Notes: generated by a model from the letters alone, not told the origin. Positions 35,876 to 46,517 are shown, counted from the stretch's first letter. The stretch is DNA of 64,000 nucleotides from Fontibacter flavus (GCF_042432905.1 NZ_JBHLWI010000022.1:1-64000); one strand, 5' to 3'. Numbers and translations: made by a program.

Positions 35876-36865
35876 TTATTCTTCATCAAGTTTATACTTA
35901 GATAAATCCATACCAAAGGTCAAACCCTTCTCCTGGATAAGTTGCTCAAGCTCAGCCAAAGATTTCTTCCCAAAATTTCTAAATTTCATCATATCAGAAA
36001 TTTCCAATTTGGCAAGATCTCCAAGAGTCTTCACATCAGCAGCTTTCAGACAGTTAAATGCACGAACAGAAAGATCCAAGTCACCAAGTGGTGTCTTCAG
36101 AAGTTTTCTCATGTGCAAGAACTCCTCATCAATTGGCTCTGGTTCAGAAACTCCAGTGGAATCAAGAACCATAGTTTGATCAGAGAACAACATGAAGTGT
36201 TGGATCAGGATTTTAGCAGATTCCTGAAGCGCTTTCTCAGGATGGATTGAACCATCTGTCGTTACTTCAAGGATCAATTTTTCAAAGTCAGTCTTTTGCT
36301 CAACCCTGGTGTTTTCAACACTATATTTCACATTCTTGATTGGGGTGAAGACGGCATCAATTGGAATAACTCCAAAAACCTGTTCTTTAGGCTTGGACTC
36401 TTCCGCTGGAAGATAACCTCTACCCTTTTCAACTGTCAATTCAATTTCAAAACTTTTAGATTCATCCAAGTGGCAGATCACCAACTCAGGATTCAATACC
36501 TCAAAAGAAGAGGTGAACTTGGCGATATCTCCAGCAGTGAAAACAGACTGATTCTTAACTTCAACAGTGATTTTTCCATCAATAGAATCATGGACTTTCT
36601 TAAATCTAACTTGTTTAAGGTTAAGGATGATATCAGTCACATCTTCAACAACACCCTCAATTGTGGAAAATTCATGAACAACTCCAGGAAGCTTCACAGA
36701 TGTGATGGCGTAACCTTCAAGTGAGGACAACAAAATTCTCCTCAAGGCATTGCCGATAGTGACCCCATAGCCCTTCTCAAGTGGCTTGAAGGTAAACAAA
36801 CCGTGGAAGTCATCGGCTTTTTCCATCACCACTTTCTCGGGCATTTGAAATGCTAATATGGACAT
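35876..36865 (-). CDS. rpoA: RNA polymerase alpha subunit
   Basis: 329 residues. The N-terminal domain (1-~230) forms the dimer scaffold for beta and beta' assembly and contains [26 protein letters not shown] linker leads to the C-terminal domain (~250-320) with the helix-hairpin-helix DNA contact region [26 protein letters not shown]. Length is standard. Located between rpsD and rplQ as in most bacteria, so its amount is tied to ribosomal protein synthesis. Confidence 0.98.
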   Translation of the reverse strand: MSILAFQMPEKVVMEKADDFHGLFTFKPLEKGYGVTIGNALRRILLSSLEGYAITSVKLPGVVHEFSTIEGVVEDVTDIILNLKQVRFKKVHDSIDGKITVEVKNQSVFTAGDIAKFTSSFEVLNPELVICHLDESKSFEIELTVEKGRGYLPAEESKPKEQVFGVIPIDAVFTPIKNVKYSVENTRVEQKTDFEKLILEVTTDGSIHPEKALQESAKILIQHFMLFSDQTMVLDSTGVSEPEPIDEEFLHMRKLLKTPLGDLDLSVRAFNCLKAADVKTLGDLAKLEISDMMKFRNFGKKSLAELEQLIQEKGLTFGMDLSKYKLDEE

Positions 36866-36896
36866 ATCAATAGTTCTATTTAAGTCTGAAAGTTTA

Positions 36897-37499
36897 TTAT
36901 TTAGAGTAAAGTTCGACGATCAATTGTTCCTTGATGTTCTCAGGAATATCATCCCTAGTAGGAATTGACACAAACTTACCTGCTAAAGAGGTGCTATCCC
37001 ACTCTAACCATGGATAACGGTTACTTTTTCCTGCCAAACTAGCAGTAATAGCTTCAAGAGACTTGGAACGTTCTCTAACAGCTACTACATCACCAGGCTT
37101 CAAGGTATAGGAAGGAATATTGACAAGTTCACCATTAACTAAAATATGCTTATGAGAAACAAGTTGTCTAGCAGCTCTTCTCGTAGGTGCAATACCTAGT
37201 CTAAATACAGTGTTGTCCAATCTTGCTTCCAAAAGTTGAAGAAGGTTTTCACCTGTAATACCTTGCTTTCTGGATGCAATATCAAACATTTTTGCGAATT
37301 GTCTTTCCAATACTCCGTAGATGTATTTGGCTTTTTGTTTTTCAGCAAGCTGAATCGCATATTCAGACTGCTTTTTTCTTCTACCTCTACCGTGCTGTCC
37401 TGGAGGGTAGTTTTTCTTTTGGAGAGCTTTGCTGTATCCTTCGATAGGCTCACCGAATCTTCTGGCGATTTTTGCCTTTGGACCTGTATATCTTGCCAT
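36897..37499 (-). CDS. rpsD: Ribosomal protein S4
   Basis: 200 residues. Primary 16S rRNA-binding protein that starts small-subunit assembly. Starts [18 protein letters not shown]; the S4 RNA-binding domain (about 90-155) includes [31 protein letters not shown]. The N-terminus lacks the zinc-binding cysteines found in some S4 proteins. In other bacteria S4 represses the alpha operon; no leader pseudoknot was identified here. Confidence 0.98.
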   Translation of the reverse strand: MARYTGPKAKIARRFGEPIEGYSKALQKKNYPPGQHGRGRRKKQSEYAIQLAEKQKAKYIYGVLERQFAKMFDIASRKQGITGENLLQLLEARLDNTVFRLGIAPTRRAARQLVSHKHILVNGELVNIPSYTLKPGDVVAVRERSKSLEAITASLAGKSNRYPWLEWDSTSLAGKFVSIPTRDDIPENIKEQLIVELYSK

Positions 37500-37519
37500 T
37501 CTATATCTTCTTTAAGAAA

Positions 37520-37918
37520 TTAAACTCTTCTACGTTTTGGAGGACGACATCCGTTGTGAGGAAGTGGGGTCACATCTATAATCGTAGTAACATCTAAACC
37601 TACATTTTGCAAAGTCCTGATCGCAGACTCACGTCCTGCACCTGGACCTTTAACAAAAACCTCAATTTTTCTCAATCCTAGATCATAAGCTACTTGACCG
37701 CAATTTTGCGCAGCCATTTGTGCAGCATATGGAGTGTTTTTCTTTGAACCTCTGAAACCCATTTTACCGGCAGAAGCCCAAGAAATCACTTGACCAGAAT
37801 TATTGGTAATAGAGATGATGATATTGTTAAAAGAAGCTTTGATGTGGGCTTGGCCTACTGCTTCAACTTTAACTACTCTTTTTTTACCTTTAGCTTTATC
37901 GTTTCTTTTCTGAGCCAT
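37520..37918 (-). CDS. rpsK: Ribosomal protein S11
   Basis: 132 residues. 30S platform protein near the mRNA exit. It contains the typical [28 protein letters not shown] region (abbreviated), the [10 protein letters not shown] helix and the basic C-terminus [12 protein letters not shown]. It carries a longer lysine-rich N-terminus ([15 protein letters not shown]) than E. coli S11. Between rpsM and rpsD. Confidence 0.98.
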   Translation of the reverse strand: MAQKRNDKAKGKKRVVKVEAVGQAHIKASFNNIIISITNNSGQVISWASAGKMGFRGSKKNTPYAAQMAAQNCGQVAYDLGLRKIEVFVKGPGAGRESAIRTLQNVGLDVTTIIDVTPLPHNGCRPPKRRRV

Positions 37919-37933
37919 AATCTAATTCAAGAT

Positions 37934-38311
37934 TTATTTAGTTGCCTTCTTCTTGTTAGCAACAGTTTTTCTCTTACCTTTTCTAGTTCTAGCGTTATTT
38001 TTGGTTTTCTGACCTCTAACAGGAAGACCCTTCCTATGTCTCAACCCTCTGTAACACCCGATATCCATCAATCTCTTGATGTTCAACTGTATCTCAGACT
38101 TAAGAGCTCCTTCAGTTCTGAACTCTTCAGCTATGATATTTCTAATAGCGGTAGACTCTTCATCATTCCACTCTCCGGCTTTCTTATCATAAGAAATACC
38201 TGCTTTCTCCAGGATCGCTCTGGCTGAACTCCTACCGATTCCGAAGATGTAGGTCAAGCCGATTTCTCCACGCTTGTTGTCTGGTATGTCAACACCTGCA
38301 ATTCTTGCCAT
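37934..38311 (-). CDS. rpsM: Ribosomal protein S13
   Basis: 125 residues. Head protein of the 30S subunit that contacts the P-site tRNA and 50S. Typical start [20 protein letters not shown], the helix-two-turn-helix around [18 protein letters not shown], and the basic tail [21 protein letters not shown]. First of the alpha-operon genes proper, right after rpmJ. Confidence 0.98.
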   Translation of the reverse strand: MARIAGVDIPDNKRGEIGLTYIFGIGRSSARAILEKAGISYDKKAGEWNDEESTAIRNIIAEEFRTEGALKSEIQLNIKRLMDIGCYRGLRHRKGLPVRGQKTKNNARTRKGKRKTVANKKKATK

Positions 38312-38316
38312 AATGA

Positions 38317-38433
38317 TTAACCTTGTCTTTGTTTAAACTTAGGATTTTTCTTGTTGATGACGTAAAGTTTTCCTTTTCTTCTGATCACTTTACAGTCAAC
38401 ACTTCTCTTTTTAATTGATGCCTTAACTTTCAT
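38317..38433 (-). CDS. rpmJ: Ribosomal protein L36, zinc-free form
   Basis: 38 residues found by translating the gap between infA and rpsM: begins [16 protein letters not shown] and ends [10 protein letters not shown]36 classically binds zinc through three Cys and one His; here only one Cys (position 14) remains and there is no His, so it is the zinc-independent type. The position between infA and rpsM is the usual one. Six bases separate its start from the infA stop. Confidence 0.96.
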   Translation of the reverse strand: MKVKASIKKRSVDCKVIRRKGKLYVINKKNPKFKQRQG

Positions 38434-38439
38434 GACATT

Positions 38440-38658
38440 TTATTTGTATCTGTAAACGATTCTACCCTTTGAAAGATCATAAGGAGACAATTCTAATTTG
38501 ACTTTGTCACCAGGAAGGATCTTAATATAATTCATTCTCATTTTCCCTGAAATATGTGCAATCAATTGATGTCCATTTTCCAGTTCTACCTTGAACATTG
38601 CGTTAGACAATGCCTCTATGATCGTACCATCTTGCTCTATAGATGTTTGCTTAGCCAT
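38440..38658 (-). CDS. infA: Translation initiation factor IF-1
   Basis: 72 residues, one S1/OB-fold domain with the family's [20 protein letters not shown] and [28 protein letters not shown] pattern (split here). IF-1 occupies the ribosomal A site during initiation and helps IF-2 and IF-3. It lies between map and rpmJ, with 2 bases to map. Confidence 0.98.
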   Translation of the reverse strand: MAKQTSIEQDGTIIEALSNAMFKVELENGHQLIAHISGKMRMNYIKILPGDKVKLELSPYDLSKGRIVYRYK

Positions 38659-38660
38659 AT

Positions 38661-39434
38661 TTAGAATTTAAAATTTTCTTCTATATACTGGTGAGTAGTC
38701 AATATCTCCGTTCTGTCTTCAAAGATAGCTACAGTATGCTCATAATGGGCTGAAGGTTTTCTATCAGCAGTCCTAATAGTCCAACCATCTCTTTCCTGCA
38801 CAATATTTCTAGTCCCCAGATTAACCATCGGTTCAATGGCAATGACCAATCCATCTTTTAAAACCGGTCCACTGCCTTTTTTACCATAATTGGGAACTTC
38901 TGGAGATTCATGGAGATTTCTACCCAAACCATGTCCTACCAATTCCCGAACAACAGTGTAACCTTTGGATTCTACGAACTTTTGAATTGCATTCCCAATA
39001 TCTCCAATCCTATTGCCAAAAACAGCACTTTGAATTCCAAGATAAAGAGATTCTTTTGTTACATTGAGCAATGACAATACTTGTGGGGAAACTTCACCGA
39101 CAGGGTAAGTATAAGCGGAATCGCTATGAAAACCTTGGTGAAAGACTCCACAATCTACTGAGATTATATCGCCATCTTTCAATACATAGTCACTGGGAAA
39201 TCCATGTACCACTACCTCATTAACAGAGATACATAGGGATGCAGGAAATCCATTGTAACCTTTAAAAGAAGGTACACCATGGTTATCCCTGATGTACTCT
39301 TCTGCAATTTTGTCCAGAAAAGAGGTCTTTACCCCTTCCTTAATATATTTTGCAACTTCGCCGTGAGCTTTACCTAATATTTGAGCGCTTTCTTTGATTA
39401 ACTGAACTTCCTCGGAAGTTTTGTAATGAATCAT
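38661..39434 (-). CDS. map: Methionine aminopeptidase type I
   Basis: 257 residues. Removes the start Met from new proteins. The two-metal site is intact: Asp residues in [19 protein letters not shown], His in [12 protein letters not shown], Glu in AIEPMVN and Glu in HYEHTVAIF. No N-terminal extension (type Ia). The start codon overlaps the secY stop by four bases, so it is translationally coupled to secY. Confidence 0.97.
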   Translation of the reverse strand: MIHYKTSEEVQLIKESAQILGKAHGEVAKYIKEGVKTSFLDKIAEEYIRDNHGVPSFKGYNGFPASLCISVNEVVVHGFPSDYVLKDGDIISVDCGVFHQGFHSDSAYTYPVGEVSPQVLSLLNVTKESLYLGIQSAVFGNRIGDIGNAIQKFVESKGYTVVRELVGHGLGRNLHESPEVPNYGKKGSGPVLKDGLVIAIEPMVNLGTRNIVQERDGWTIRTADRKPSAHYEHTVAIFEDRTEILTTHQYIEENFKF

Positions 39435-40753
39435 ACAGCAGCTGCATAGTTAGAAGGATTGTTTTTCATGTTTCCACTTTTCATCATTCCTTCGTAATGT
39501 CTCATCAACAAGTAACTTTCTATTTGTCTTAGGGTATCCATGATAACCCCAACCATAATCAATAAGGAGGTACCTCCGTAGAATTGAGCAAACTCACCAC
39601 CTATACCTGCAATAATTGCGAAAGCTGGCAACACTGCAACTAAGGACAATAGAATTGAACCTGGCAAGGTGATCCTAGATATGATGTTGTCAATAAAATC
39701 AGCTGTCGGTGCACCAGGCTTAATACCTGGAACAAAACCGCCATTTCTTTTCAAATCTTCTGCGATTTGCTCCGGATTAACGGTGATCGCTGTGTAGAAG
39801 AAAGTGAACAGAATGATCATTATCGCAAACACCAGGTTGTACTGCCATGATGTAAAATCACTGAATGTACTACCGATATAATTAGCAATATCACTTTCAG
39901 CAGACCAAATTTGCGCAACAAGAGCCGGTAAGAACATCAAAGATTGAGCAAATATGATAGGCATAACCCCTGAAGCATTCACTTTTATAGGGATATACTG
40001 TCTTTGACCACCGTAGACTTTTCCACCAACAACTTGCTTGGCATACTGAACAGGAATTCTTCTTGTAGCCTCTGTCAAGGCAACTACGCCCAACACTACG
40101 AAGAACAACACGGCTGCTTCAATAAGTAGCAACAACATTCCCGAGGTACCTTTGGATAGTACTTCAGCGATAATAGCTCCAGGAAACCTAGATATAATAC
40201 CGATCATAATCAGCATGGAAATACCATTACCAATACCTTTTTCGGTAATCTTTTCACCCAACCACATACAGAACATTGTACCGGCTGAAAGTAACACTAA
40301 TGAGCTAAACATAAAGAGAGATGTGCTCACCATTACAGCACCTGTAGGCAAAATAGTAGCAGTTATATAACCGATACCCTGTGCAACAGTAATCGCTATA
40401 GTAAGAACTCTGGTAATTTGATTAATTCTTTTTCTACCAGATTCTCCCTCTTTTTGAAGTTTTTGAAAGTATGGTACTCCAACAGTTAATAACTGCAACA
40501 CGATAGAAGCAGAAATATATGGCATGATCCCCAAACCAAAGATAGAAGCATTGCTAAAGGCTCCTCCCAGGAATGTATCGATCAAACCAAAGATACCTTC
40601 GGGCGCATCTCCTAATTTAGAAGGATCCACACCAGGTAATACGATAAAAGAACCTAATCTGAATACCACTAGAAAACCAATGGTATTCAAAATCCTGATT
40701 CTTAGATCTTCAATAGAAAAGATATTCTTAACTGTTGAGATAAACTTTTTCAT
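39431..40753 (-). CDS. secY: Protein translocase channel subunit SecY
   Basis: 440 residues with ten predicted membrane helices. Forms the SecYEG channel. Recognisable parts: the plug-region segment after helix 1 (GLIDTFLGGAFSNASIFGLG), YISASIVLQLL in helix 2, the LQKEGESGRKRINQ cytoplasmic loop, and GIGNGISMLIMIGI near helix 5. The C-terminus contacts SecA. Located between rplO and map as usual for the spc operon. Confidence 0.98.
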   Translation of the reverse strand: MKKFISTVKNIFSIEDLRIRILNTIGFLVVFRLGSFIVLPGVDPSKLGDAPEGIFGLIDTFLGGAFSNASIFGLGIMPYISASIVLQLLTVGVPYFQKLQKEGESGRKRINQITRVLTIAITVAQGIGYITATILPTGAVMVSTSLFMFSSLVLLSAGTMFCMWLGEKITEKGIGNGISMLIMIGIISRFPGAIIAEVLSKGTSGMLLLLIEAAVLFFVVLGVVALTEATRRIPVQYAKQVVGGKVYGGQRQYIPIKVNASGVMPIIFAQSLMFLPALVAQIWSAESDIANYIGSTFSDFTSWQYNLVFAIMIILFTFFYTAITVNPEQIAEDLKRNGGFVPGIKPGAPTADFIDNIISRITLPGSILLSLVAVLPAFAIIAGIGGEFAQFYGGTSLLIMVGVIMDTLRQIESYLLMRHYEGMMKSGNMKNNPSNYAAAV

Positions 40754-40757
40754 CTAA

Positions 40758-41204
40758 TTAAAGCTTGTTTACTGTTCCGCCTACTTTTTCGATAGCTTCA
40801 ACAGCGGAAGCAGAGAAAGAGTGAGCACTTACGTTAATTTTGGCTGTAAGTTCGCCTCTACCTAACACTTTTACAACATCTTTTTTAGAAACTAATCCAT
40901 GATCCACCAAAGAATCAAAAGAAATGGTCTCTAGGTTGTGTTGCGTTGCAAGTTCTTGCAATACATTAAGGTTGATAGGCTTATAAACAACTTTGTTTAG
41001 GCTCTTAAAACCGAATTTAGGAACTCTTCTTTGAAGAGGCATCTGACCACCTTCAAAACCCAGTTTGGATTTATATCCAGATCTGGATTTAGCACCTTTA
41101 TGACCTCTTGTAGAAGTTCCACCTCTACCGGATCCGGTACCACGACCGATTCTTTTTCTAGATTTTACAGAACCTTCAGCAGGTTTTAATGTATGTAATT
41201 TCAT
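40758..41204 (-). CDS. rplO: Ribosomal protein L15
   Basis: 148 residues. 23S-binding protein of the large subunit. The long basic and glycine-rich N-terminal extension (KSRKRIGRGTGSGRGGTST) threads into rRNA; the C-terminal alpha/beta domain includes KVLGRGELTAKINVSAHSFS. Four bases upstream of secY. Confidence 0.98.
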   Translation of the reverse strand: MKLHTLKPAEGSVKSRKRIGRGTGSGRGGTSTRGHKGAKSRSGYKSKLGFEGGQMPLQRRVPKFGFKSLNKVVYKPINLNVLQELATQHNLETISFDSLVDHGLVSKKDVVKVLGRGELTAKINVSAHSFSASAVEAIEKVGGTVNKL

Positions 41205-41206
41205 GA

Positions 41207-41386
41207 TTAAGCTTCCTCCACTTTTACAAGGTGACTTACTTTTCTTACCATACCAGCGATTGCAGGGTTGTTTTCAACCTCTACAGTCCTGTTGATTTTT
41301 CCAAGACCAAGGGCTATGATAGTCGCCTTCTGATCTTTAGGTCTCTTGATCGTACTTTTAACCTGAGTTATTTTGATTTTAGCCAT
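41207..41386 (-). CDS. rpmD: Ribosomal protein L30
   Basis: 59 residues found by translating the gap between rpsE and rplO: starts [20 protein letters not shown] and includes [15 protein letters not shown] and [14 protein letters not shown], the L30 ferredoxin-like fold. It ends 2 bases before rplO and starts 4 bases after rpsE ends, the regular spc-operon place. Confidence 0.96.
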   Translation of the reverse strand: MAKIKITQVKSTIKRPKDQKATIIALGLGKINRTVEVENNPAIAGMVRKVSHLVKVEEA

Positions 41387-41390
41387 CTTC

Positions 41391-41909
41391 TTACCCGTTA
41401 AAAACTTTTGACATTTTCACACCTCTTTGTTGAGAAACAGCTATTGCATCTCTTAGTTGAACCAAGGCATCAATAGTTGCTTTAACCACGTTGTGAGGAT
41501 TAGAAGACCCTTTGGATTTAGCCAAAACGTCTGTAACACCGGCACTTTCCAAAACAGCACGCATCGCACCACCGGCGATAACACCTGTACCTGCAGCAGC
41601 TGGCTTGATCAATACGAAACCACCACCAAATTTACCAAGTTGCTCATGAGGAATAGTACCTTTCAATACAGGAACTCTCACAAGATTTTTCTTGGCATCT
41701 TCAATACCTTTAGTGATTGCATCAGTTACTTCATTGGCTTTTCCAAGTCCATAACCTACTACGCCGTTACCATCACCAACAACCACAATAGCGGAGAAAG
41801 AGAATCTTCTACCACCTTTAACTACTTTAGCTACTCGGTTGATAGCAACAACTTTCTCTTTTAATTCTGTATCTGTCGCCCTAATGGGTTTTCTTCTTAT
41901 TTGAGACAT
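41391..41909 (-). CDS. rpsE: Ribosomal protein S5
   Basis: 172 residues. Protein of the mRNA entry side that affects decoding accuracy. N-terminal double-stranded RNA-binding-like domain with [20 protein letters not shown] and the loop GLGKANEV; the C-terminal domain contains [18 protein letters not shown] and [15 protein letters not shown]. Order rplR-rpsE-rpmD is conserved. Confidence 0.98.
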   Translation of the reverse strand: MSQIRRKPIRATDTELKEKVVAINRVAKVVKGGRRFSFSAIVVVGDGNGVVGYGLGKANEVTDAITKGIEDAKKNLVRVPVLKGTIPHEQLGKFGGGFVLIKPAAAGTGVIAGGAMRAVLESAGVTDVLAKSKGSSNPHNVVKATIDALVQLRDAIAVSQQRGVKMSKVFNG

Positions 41910-41917
41910 AATATCTA

Positions 41918-42268
41918 TTAAAATTTAAGGCCGCCTTCCCTTGCACCATCAGCAAGAGCTTTAACATTACCGTGATAAATGTAACCACTTCTGTCGAAAA
42001 CAACTTCAGTGACACCATTTGCTACTGCTCTTTCTGCGAGTTTTTTACCAACTTCCTTGGAAACGGACAGATTGGTATTGCTAACAGCACCAAGTTCTTT
42101 GGAAGAAGCGTGCGCAAGGGTTTGACCTTTAAGATCATCAATCAACTGTGCGTATATACCAGTATTGCTTTTAAATACTGACAAACGAGGTCTAGAATCA
42201 GTACCGGAGATCTTTCTGCGGATACTTTTCTTGATTCTTAGTCTTCTTAAATTCTTATTAAAAGCCAT
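41918..42268 (-). CDS. rplR: Ribosomal protein L18
   Basis: 116 residues. Binds 5S rRNA with L5. Basic N-terminus ([20 protein letters not shown]), then [20 protein letters not shown] and the C-terminal [26 protein letters not shown] pattern in short. Eight bases separate it from rpsE. Confidence 0.98.
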   Translation of the reverse strand: MAFNKNLRRLRIKKSIRRKISGTDSRPRLSVFKSNTGIYAQLIDDLKGQTLAHASSKELGAVSNTNLSVSKEVGKKLAERAVANGVTEVVFDRSGYIYHGNVKALADGAREGGLKF

Positions 42269-42273
42269 TTCTC

Positions 42274-42831
42274 TTATTTTTTACCAGCAGTTTTACCAGC
42301 CTTACGTCTAACAATTTCACCAACGAAACGTACACCTTTACCTTTGTAAGGTTCAACTTTACGCAACGATTTGATCTTAGCAGCAACTTGGCCAATCAAT
42401 TCTTTGTCTATACCTTCCAAAGTCACCAATGGGTTTTTACCTTTTGGTGTCTCTGTTTTCAATGCAATTGAATCAGGTAAGGCGAAGAAAATGTTGTGAG
42501 AATAACCTAGGGAAAGTTCTAAAACTTGACCTTGGTTAGACGCCTTGTAACCTACACCGACTAATTCTAGTTCCTTCTTATACCCTTCAGAAACACCAAC
42601 AACCATGTTGTTGACCAATGAACGGTAAAGACCGTGTAGTGATTTATGTCTTTTTGACTCTGTAGGTCTTTCAACGACAATTTGATTGCCTTCAACCTTG
42701 ACAGCGATATCGGGATTCACATCCCTTACTAGCGTACCTTTGGGACCTTTAACAGTGACAACATTGTGTGCTGACACGTCTACAGTAACACCCGCCGGTA
42801 TATTTATTGGTTTTTTACCTATTCTAGACAT
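42274..42831 (-). CDS. rplF: Ribosomal protein L6
   Basis: 185 residues with the two repeated L6 domains. Starts [15 protein letters not shown], contains VKGPKGTL and [20 protein letters not shown], and ends with [10 protein letters not shown]...[11 protein letters not shown]. Located near the factor-binding site of the 50S subunit. Follows rpsH. Confidence 0.98.
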   Translation of the reverse strand: MSRIGKKPINIPAGVTVDVSAHNVVTVKGPKGTLVRDVNPDIAVKVEGNQIVVERPTESKRHKSLHGLYRSLVNNMVVGVSEGYKKELELVGVGYKASNQGQVLELSLGYSHNIFFALPDSIALKTETPKGKNPLVTLEGIDKELIGQVAAKIKSLRKVEPYKGKGVRFVGEIVRRKAGKTAGKK

Positions 42832-42840
42832 GACGGTTTA

Positions 42841-43236
42841 TTAATATACGTAGCAAAGTACTTCTCCCCCTATACCTTCTGTTCTAGCTTCCTTATCGGT
42901 CATAACACCTTTAGAAGTAGACAAGATGGCAATTCCCAAGCCATTGATGACTCTTGGGAGATCTTCATGTTTCACATACTTTCTCAGACCTGGCTTACTA
43001 ACTCTGGTCAGGCTAACGATGGCATTCTGCTTTGATGCTGGATTATATTTCAACGCAATTTTGATGGTTCCCTGGGGACCATTTTCTTCAAATTTGTAGT
43101 TTTGAATATATCCTTTATCATGAAGCACCTTCGTGATTTCCTTCTTGATATTAGAAGCAGGTATCTCAACGATTCTATGAGTAGCCTTTATGGCGTTTCT
43201 CAATCTTGTTAGATAATCAGCTATTGGATCAGTCAT
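42841..43236 (-). CDS. rpsH: Ribosomal protein S8
   Basis: 131 residues. Central 16S-binding protein. Starts MTDPIADYLTRLRNAI, contains IPASNIKKEITKVL, and ends with the conserved GIAILSTSKGVMTDKEA and GGEVLCYVY. In E. coli S8 represses the spc operon by binding at rplE mRNA. Here an 85-base gap and a full promoter precede it, so it can be made apart from the genes upstream. Confidence 0.98.
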   Translation of the reverse strand: MTDPIADYLTRLRNAIKATHRIVEIPASNIKKEITKVLHDKGYIQNYKFEENGPQGTIKIALKYNPASKQNAIVSLTRVSKPGLRKYVKHEDLPRVINGLGIAILSTSKGVMTDKEARTEGIGGEVLCYVY

Positions 43237-43276
43237 AATTATATAAGTCTAACTGCACTCTCCCTCAATGGGCGTG

Positions 43277-43307
43277 CAAAGTTACACAATGATTTTCAGA
43301 ATAAAAA
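43277..43307 (-). promoter_or_regulatory. Internal promoter ahead of rpsH
   Basis: On the minus strand TTTT (43304-43307), a 19-base spacer and TAACTTTG (43277-43284) match the Bacteroidota promoter with one change in the -33 box. The sequence continues CTTTGCACGCC, close to the CTTTGCAGTCC of the rplC and rpsL promoters. It lies 40 bases upstream of the rpsH ATG, within an otherwise tightly packed operon. Confidence 0.65.
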
Positions 43308-43321
43308 CTCTTGCTTGAATT

Positions 43322-43591
43322 TTACCAGCTAGACTTGGTTACACCTGGGATTTTACCAGCGGAAGCCATCTCCCTAAAGGTAACCCTGTTGATACCAAAC
43401 TTCCTCATATATCCTTTAGGACGACCAGTCAGTTTACATCTGTTGTGCAATCTAACTGGAGAAGAATTCTTAGGTAGTTTGTCCAAAGCTTCGAAATCAC
43501 CTGCAGCTTTCAGTTCAGCTCTTTTTTTAGCATATTTTGCTACAAGTCTTTCTCTTTTTCTCTCACGAGCTTTTAATGACTCTCTTGCCAT
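43322..43591 (-). CDS. rpsN: Ribosomal protein S14, zinc-free form
   Basis: 89 residues. Starts [17 protein letters not shown] and ends with the invariant [19 protein letters not shown] and [18 protein letters not shown]. Only one Cys is present, so the CXXC...CXXC zinc site of the short form is absent; this is the C-minus type. Located between rplE and rpsH. Confidence 0.98.
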   Translation of the reverse strand: MARESLKARERKRERLVAKYAKKRAELKAAGDFEALDKLPKNSSPVRLHNRCKLTGRPKGYMRKFGINRVTFREMASAGKIPGVTKSSW

Positions 43592-43599
43592 AATATTTC

Positions 43600-44154
43600 T
43601 TAGTTATTTTTGTTAACAAAAGGCATCCCGAAAGCTTTCAATAAAGCAAAGCTTTCCTCATCTGTATTAGCAGTAGTCACAAAAGTGATATCCATACCGG
43701 AAATTTTGTTGACTTTTTCTATACTGATTTCTGGGAAAATGATCTGCTCAGTAACACCTAAAGTGTAATTACCTCTTCCGTCAAATCCTTTATCACTGAT
43801 ACCTTTGAAATCTCTTACACGAGGAAGCGCCACAGTCATCAATCTATCCAAGAACTCATACATTTTATCACCTCTTAAGGTAACTTTAGCTCCGATAGGC
43901 ATGCCTTCTCTCAACTTGAAATTAGACACAGAAGTCTTTGCGATAGTGGCAACAGCCTTCTGACCTGTGATAAGTGAAAGCTCTTCAACACCTTGGTCAA
44001 CCAATTTTTTATCTGCTACAGCAGCTCCAATACCTTTATTGATTACAATTTTGGTCAATTTTGGAACCTGCATAACTGACTTATACTGGAATTTTTCTTT
44101 CAACTCAGAAACGATCTCAGTATTATATCTTTCTTTAACTCTAGGTTTAGCCAT
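43600..44154 (-). CDS. rplE: Ribosomal protein L5
   Basis: 184 residues. Binds 5S rRNA and touches the P-site tRNA. Starts [15 protein letters not shown]; includes [31 protein letters not shown] and the C-terminal [16 protein letters not shown]. Its start overlaps the rplX stop by 8 bases, so their translation is coupled. Confidence 0.98.
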   Translation of the reverse strand: MAKPRVKERYNTEIVSELKEKFQYKSVMQVPKLTKIVINKGIGAAVADKKLVDQGVEELSLITGQKAVATIAKTSVSNFKLREGMPIGAKVTLRGDKMYEFLDRLMTVALPRVRDFKGISDKGFDGRGNYTLGVTEQIIFPEISIEKVNKISGMDITFVTTANTDEESFALLKAFGMPFVNKNN

Positions 44155-44491
44155 TGATCACCTCCCCAGTTTTCTTAGAATATCTAACTAATTTACCATT
44201 TTCTCCAAGCTTTCTGCCTGTCCTGGTAGCTTCACCAGATTTAGGGTCAACCAACATCAGGTTACTGATGTGTATGGCTGCCTCTTTCTTTTCAATACCT
44301 CCTTGGGGATTAGCTGCTGTAGGCTTCACATGCTTCGTAACCATGTTCAAACCTTCAACAATAGCCCTTCTTTTTTCAGGATTAACGGAAAGGACTTTAC
44401 CGGTTTTGCCTTTATCATCACCAGACAATACTTTTACAGTATCACCTGTTTTTATGTGCAATTTTGGTTGTTTGTTATATTTTCTTTCCAT
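44147..44491 (-). CDS. rplX: Ribosomal protein L24
   Basis: 114 residues. Early 50S assembly initiator with the KOW motif in [20 protein letters not shown]. The C-terminus ([20 protein letters not shown]) is standard. Overlaps rplE by 8 bases. Confidence 0.98.
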   Translation of the reverse strand: MERKYNKQPKLHIKTGDTVKVLSGDDKGKTGKVLSVNPEKRRAIVEGLNMVTKHVKPTAANPQGGIEKKEAAIHISNLMLVDPKSGEATRTGRKLGENGKLVRYSKKTGEVING

Positions 44492-44493
44492 GA

Positions 44494-44862
44494 TTACAAT
44501 ACTTCTGGGGCCAAAGACACAATTTTCATAAACTGCTTATCTCTCAACTCCCTTGCCACAGGACCGAAGATACGGGTACCTCTTGGCTCGTCGTTGTTGT
44601 TCAAAAGAACAGCAGCATTATCCTCAAAACGGATATAAGAACCGTCTTTTCTTCTAATTTCTTTCTTCGTTCTCACGATAACCGCTTTAGAAACGGTACC
44701 TTTTTTCATGTTGCTGGAAGAAAGAGCAGACTTAACAGTTACCACAACTTTATCGCCGATGGAAGCATATCTCTTTTTGGTTCCACCCAAAACACGGATT
44801 ACTAGCACTTCTTTAGCGCCAGAGTTATCCGCTACACCTAGTCTGGATTCTTGTTGTATCAT
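44494..44862 (-). CDS. rplN: Ribosomal protein L14
   Basis: 122 residues. Five-stranded barrel protein of the subunit interface. Starts [19 protein letters not shown] and contains [27 protein letters not shown] and ends [18 protein letters not shown]. First gene of the spc set, 2 bases from rplX. Confidence 0.98.
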   Translation of the reverse strand: MIQQESRLGVADNSGAKEVLVIRVLGGTKKRYASIGDKVVVTVKSALSSSNMKKGTVSKAVIVRTKKEIRRKDGSYIRFEDNAAVLLNNNDEPRGTRIFGPVARELRDKQFMKIVSLAPEVL

Positions 44863-44864
44863 GA

Positions 44865-45128
44865 TTACTTAGCCCTTTCTATAATTTCTACTAATCTCCA
44901 ACGCTTATTCTTACTCAGCGGACGAGTTTCGCTGATACGAACGATATCTCCTTCGTTAGCTTCATTTTTCTCGTCATGAACCATAAATTTGGTAGTCTTG
45001 GCAACAAATTTACCGTAGATAGCATGTTTAACCCTTCTTTCTACGGCAACGGTAATGGACTTATCCATTTTGTTGCTGACTACTTTTCCTATTCTTTCTT
45101 TACGAAGATTTCTCTCAGTAGTAGCCAT
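44865..45128 (-). CDS. rpsQ: Ribosomal protein S17
   Basis: 87 residues, OB fold. Contains [20 protein letters not shown], then [32 protein letters not shown] in outline. Binds the 5' domain of 16S rRNA. Two bases separate it from rplN. Confidence 0.98.
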   Translation of the reverse strand: MATTERNLRKERIGKVVSNKMDKSITVAVERRVKHAIYGKFVAKTTKFMVHDEKNEANEGDIVRISETRPLSKNKRWRLVEIIERAK

Positions 45129-45136
45129 CTTTTTTC

Positions 45137-45331
45137 TTATTTAGCTAATTGTTTTGCTTTCAAGATCGTTTGAAGTCTGGCAACAAAACGTCTTGCTTCC
45201 TTAATTTTATTGGGATTCTCAATTGGAGAGATAGCATGAGCAAATCTTAACTTAGTCAAGTTATCCTGCTCAGCGGCTAAACGCTCACGGATCTCACTTT
45301 CTGAAAGTGATCTGATTTCTGAGTTTTTCAT
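45137..45331 (-). CDS. rpmC: Ribosomal protein L29
   Basis: 64 residues, two-helix protein at the peptide exit, near the SRP and trigger-factor dock. Contains [20 protein letters not shown] and [17 protein letters not shown]. Between rplP and rpsQ. Confidence 0.97.
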   Translation of the reverse strand: MKNSEIRSLSESEIRERLAAEQDNLTKLRFAHAISPIENPNKIKEARRFVARLQTILKAKQLAK

Positions 45332-45339
45332 GGTCTTAA

Positions 45340-45759
45340 TTATCCAACGTAATCTCTACGTACTACAAATTTTGTACTTACCGGTAGTTTTTGTTGAGCC
45401 AATCTCAATGCTTCCTGTGCAACTTCAAGGCTCACACCTGTTGCTTCGAAAAGAATCGTTCCTGGCTTGATCACTGCCACCCAGTACTCAGGTGCACCTT
45501 TACCTTTACCCATACGAACCTCTGCAGGTTTTTTGGTAATAGGCTTGTCAGGGAAAATTCTGATCCATACCTGACCTTCTCTTTTCATCGCTCTCGTCAT
45601 GGCAATACGCGCTGCCTCAATCTGACGGGAGGTTATCCATCCTGGTTCAAGGGACTTGATACCAAAGTTGCCGAAAGAAAGCGTATGCCCTCTTTGCGCC
45701 AGACCTTTGACTCTGCCCTTGTGCATTTTTCTATATTTAGTTCTCTTAGGCTGTAACAT
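45340..45759 (-). CDS. rplP: Ribosomal protein L16
   Basis: 139 residues. Organises the A-site side of the peptidyl-transferase centre. Starts [19 protein letters not shown]; conserved [19 protein letters not shown] lies in the C-terminal half. Eight bases to rpmC. Confidence 0.98.
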   Translation of the reverse strand: MLQPKRTKYRKMHKGRVKGLAQRGHTLSFGNFGIKSLEPGWITSRQIEAARIAMTRAMKREGQVWIRIFPDKPITKKPAEVRMGKGKGAPEYWVAVIKPGTILFEATGVSLEVAQEALRLAQQKLPVSTKFVVRRDYVG

Positions 45760-45782
45760 GATTTCTCACTTATAGGTGAAAA

Positions 45783-46517
45783 TTAGTTATTTCTCTTTCT
45801 TCTTTTTGGACCACCTTCTCTTCTTTTCCCTCTGGCATTTCCACTTGCCTTTGGCTCATTGGCCGCACCAATGTTTGGAGAAAGATCTCTCTTTCCGTAA
45901 ACTTCACCTTTGAAGATCCAAACTTTGATTCCGATGATACCATATACAGTGTTTGCTTCGGAAATAGCATAATCGATGTCCGCTCTCAAAGTATGCAAAG
46001 GAATTCTACCTTCCTTATACATCTCAGATCTCGCCATTTCAGCGCCACCCAATCTACCTGAAAGTTTCACTTTGATACCTTCAGCACCTACTCTCATAGC
46101 CGCTGCGATGGATTGCTTCATAGCTCTTCTGAAAGAGATACGTGCTTGAAGTTGTTGAGCAATTGATTCACCAACCAATTTCGCATCCACTTCTGGACGC
46201 TTGATCTCAAAAATGTTGATTTGAACATCTTTGTTGGTCAATTTTTTCAATTCTTCTTTAAGCTTATCAACTTCGGCTCCGCCTTTTCCAATGACTACTC
46301 CTGGACGTGCAGTATGGATAGTAAGAGTGATTCTCTTCAAAGTTCTCTCGATGATCACTTTAGAGATTCCTCCCTTAGGAATTCTGGCGTTGACATACTT
46401 TCTGATCTGCTGATCTTCATAAAGTTTGTCAGCAAAATCTTTTCCGCCGTACCAGTTGGATTCCCATCCTTTGATGACGCCAAGCCTAAAACCAATTGGG
46501 TTTATCTTTTGTCCCAT
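45783..46517 (-). CDS. rpsC: Ribosomal protein S3
   Basis: 244 residues. N-terminal KH domain with [14 protein letters not shown] (GXXG loop), then the C-terminal S3 domain with [26 protein letters not shown] helices and a basic tail ([14 protein letters not shown]). It helps form the mRNA entry channel and helicase site. Confidence 0.98.
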   Translation of the reverse strand: MGQKINPIGFRLGVIKGWESNWYGGKDFADKLYEDQQIRKYVNARIPKGGISKVIIERTLKRITLTIHTARPGVVIGKGGAEVDKLKEELKKLTNKDVQINIFEIKRPEVDAKLVGESIAQQLQARISFRRAMKQSIAAAMRVGAEGIKVKLSGRLGGAEMARSEMYKEGRIPLHTLRADIDYAISEANTVYGIIGIKVWIFKGEVYGKRDLSPNIGAANEPKASGNARGKRREGGPKRRKRNN

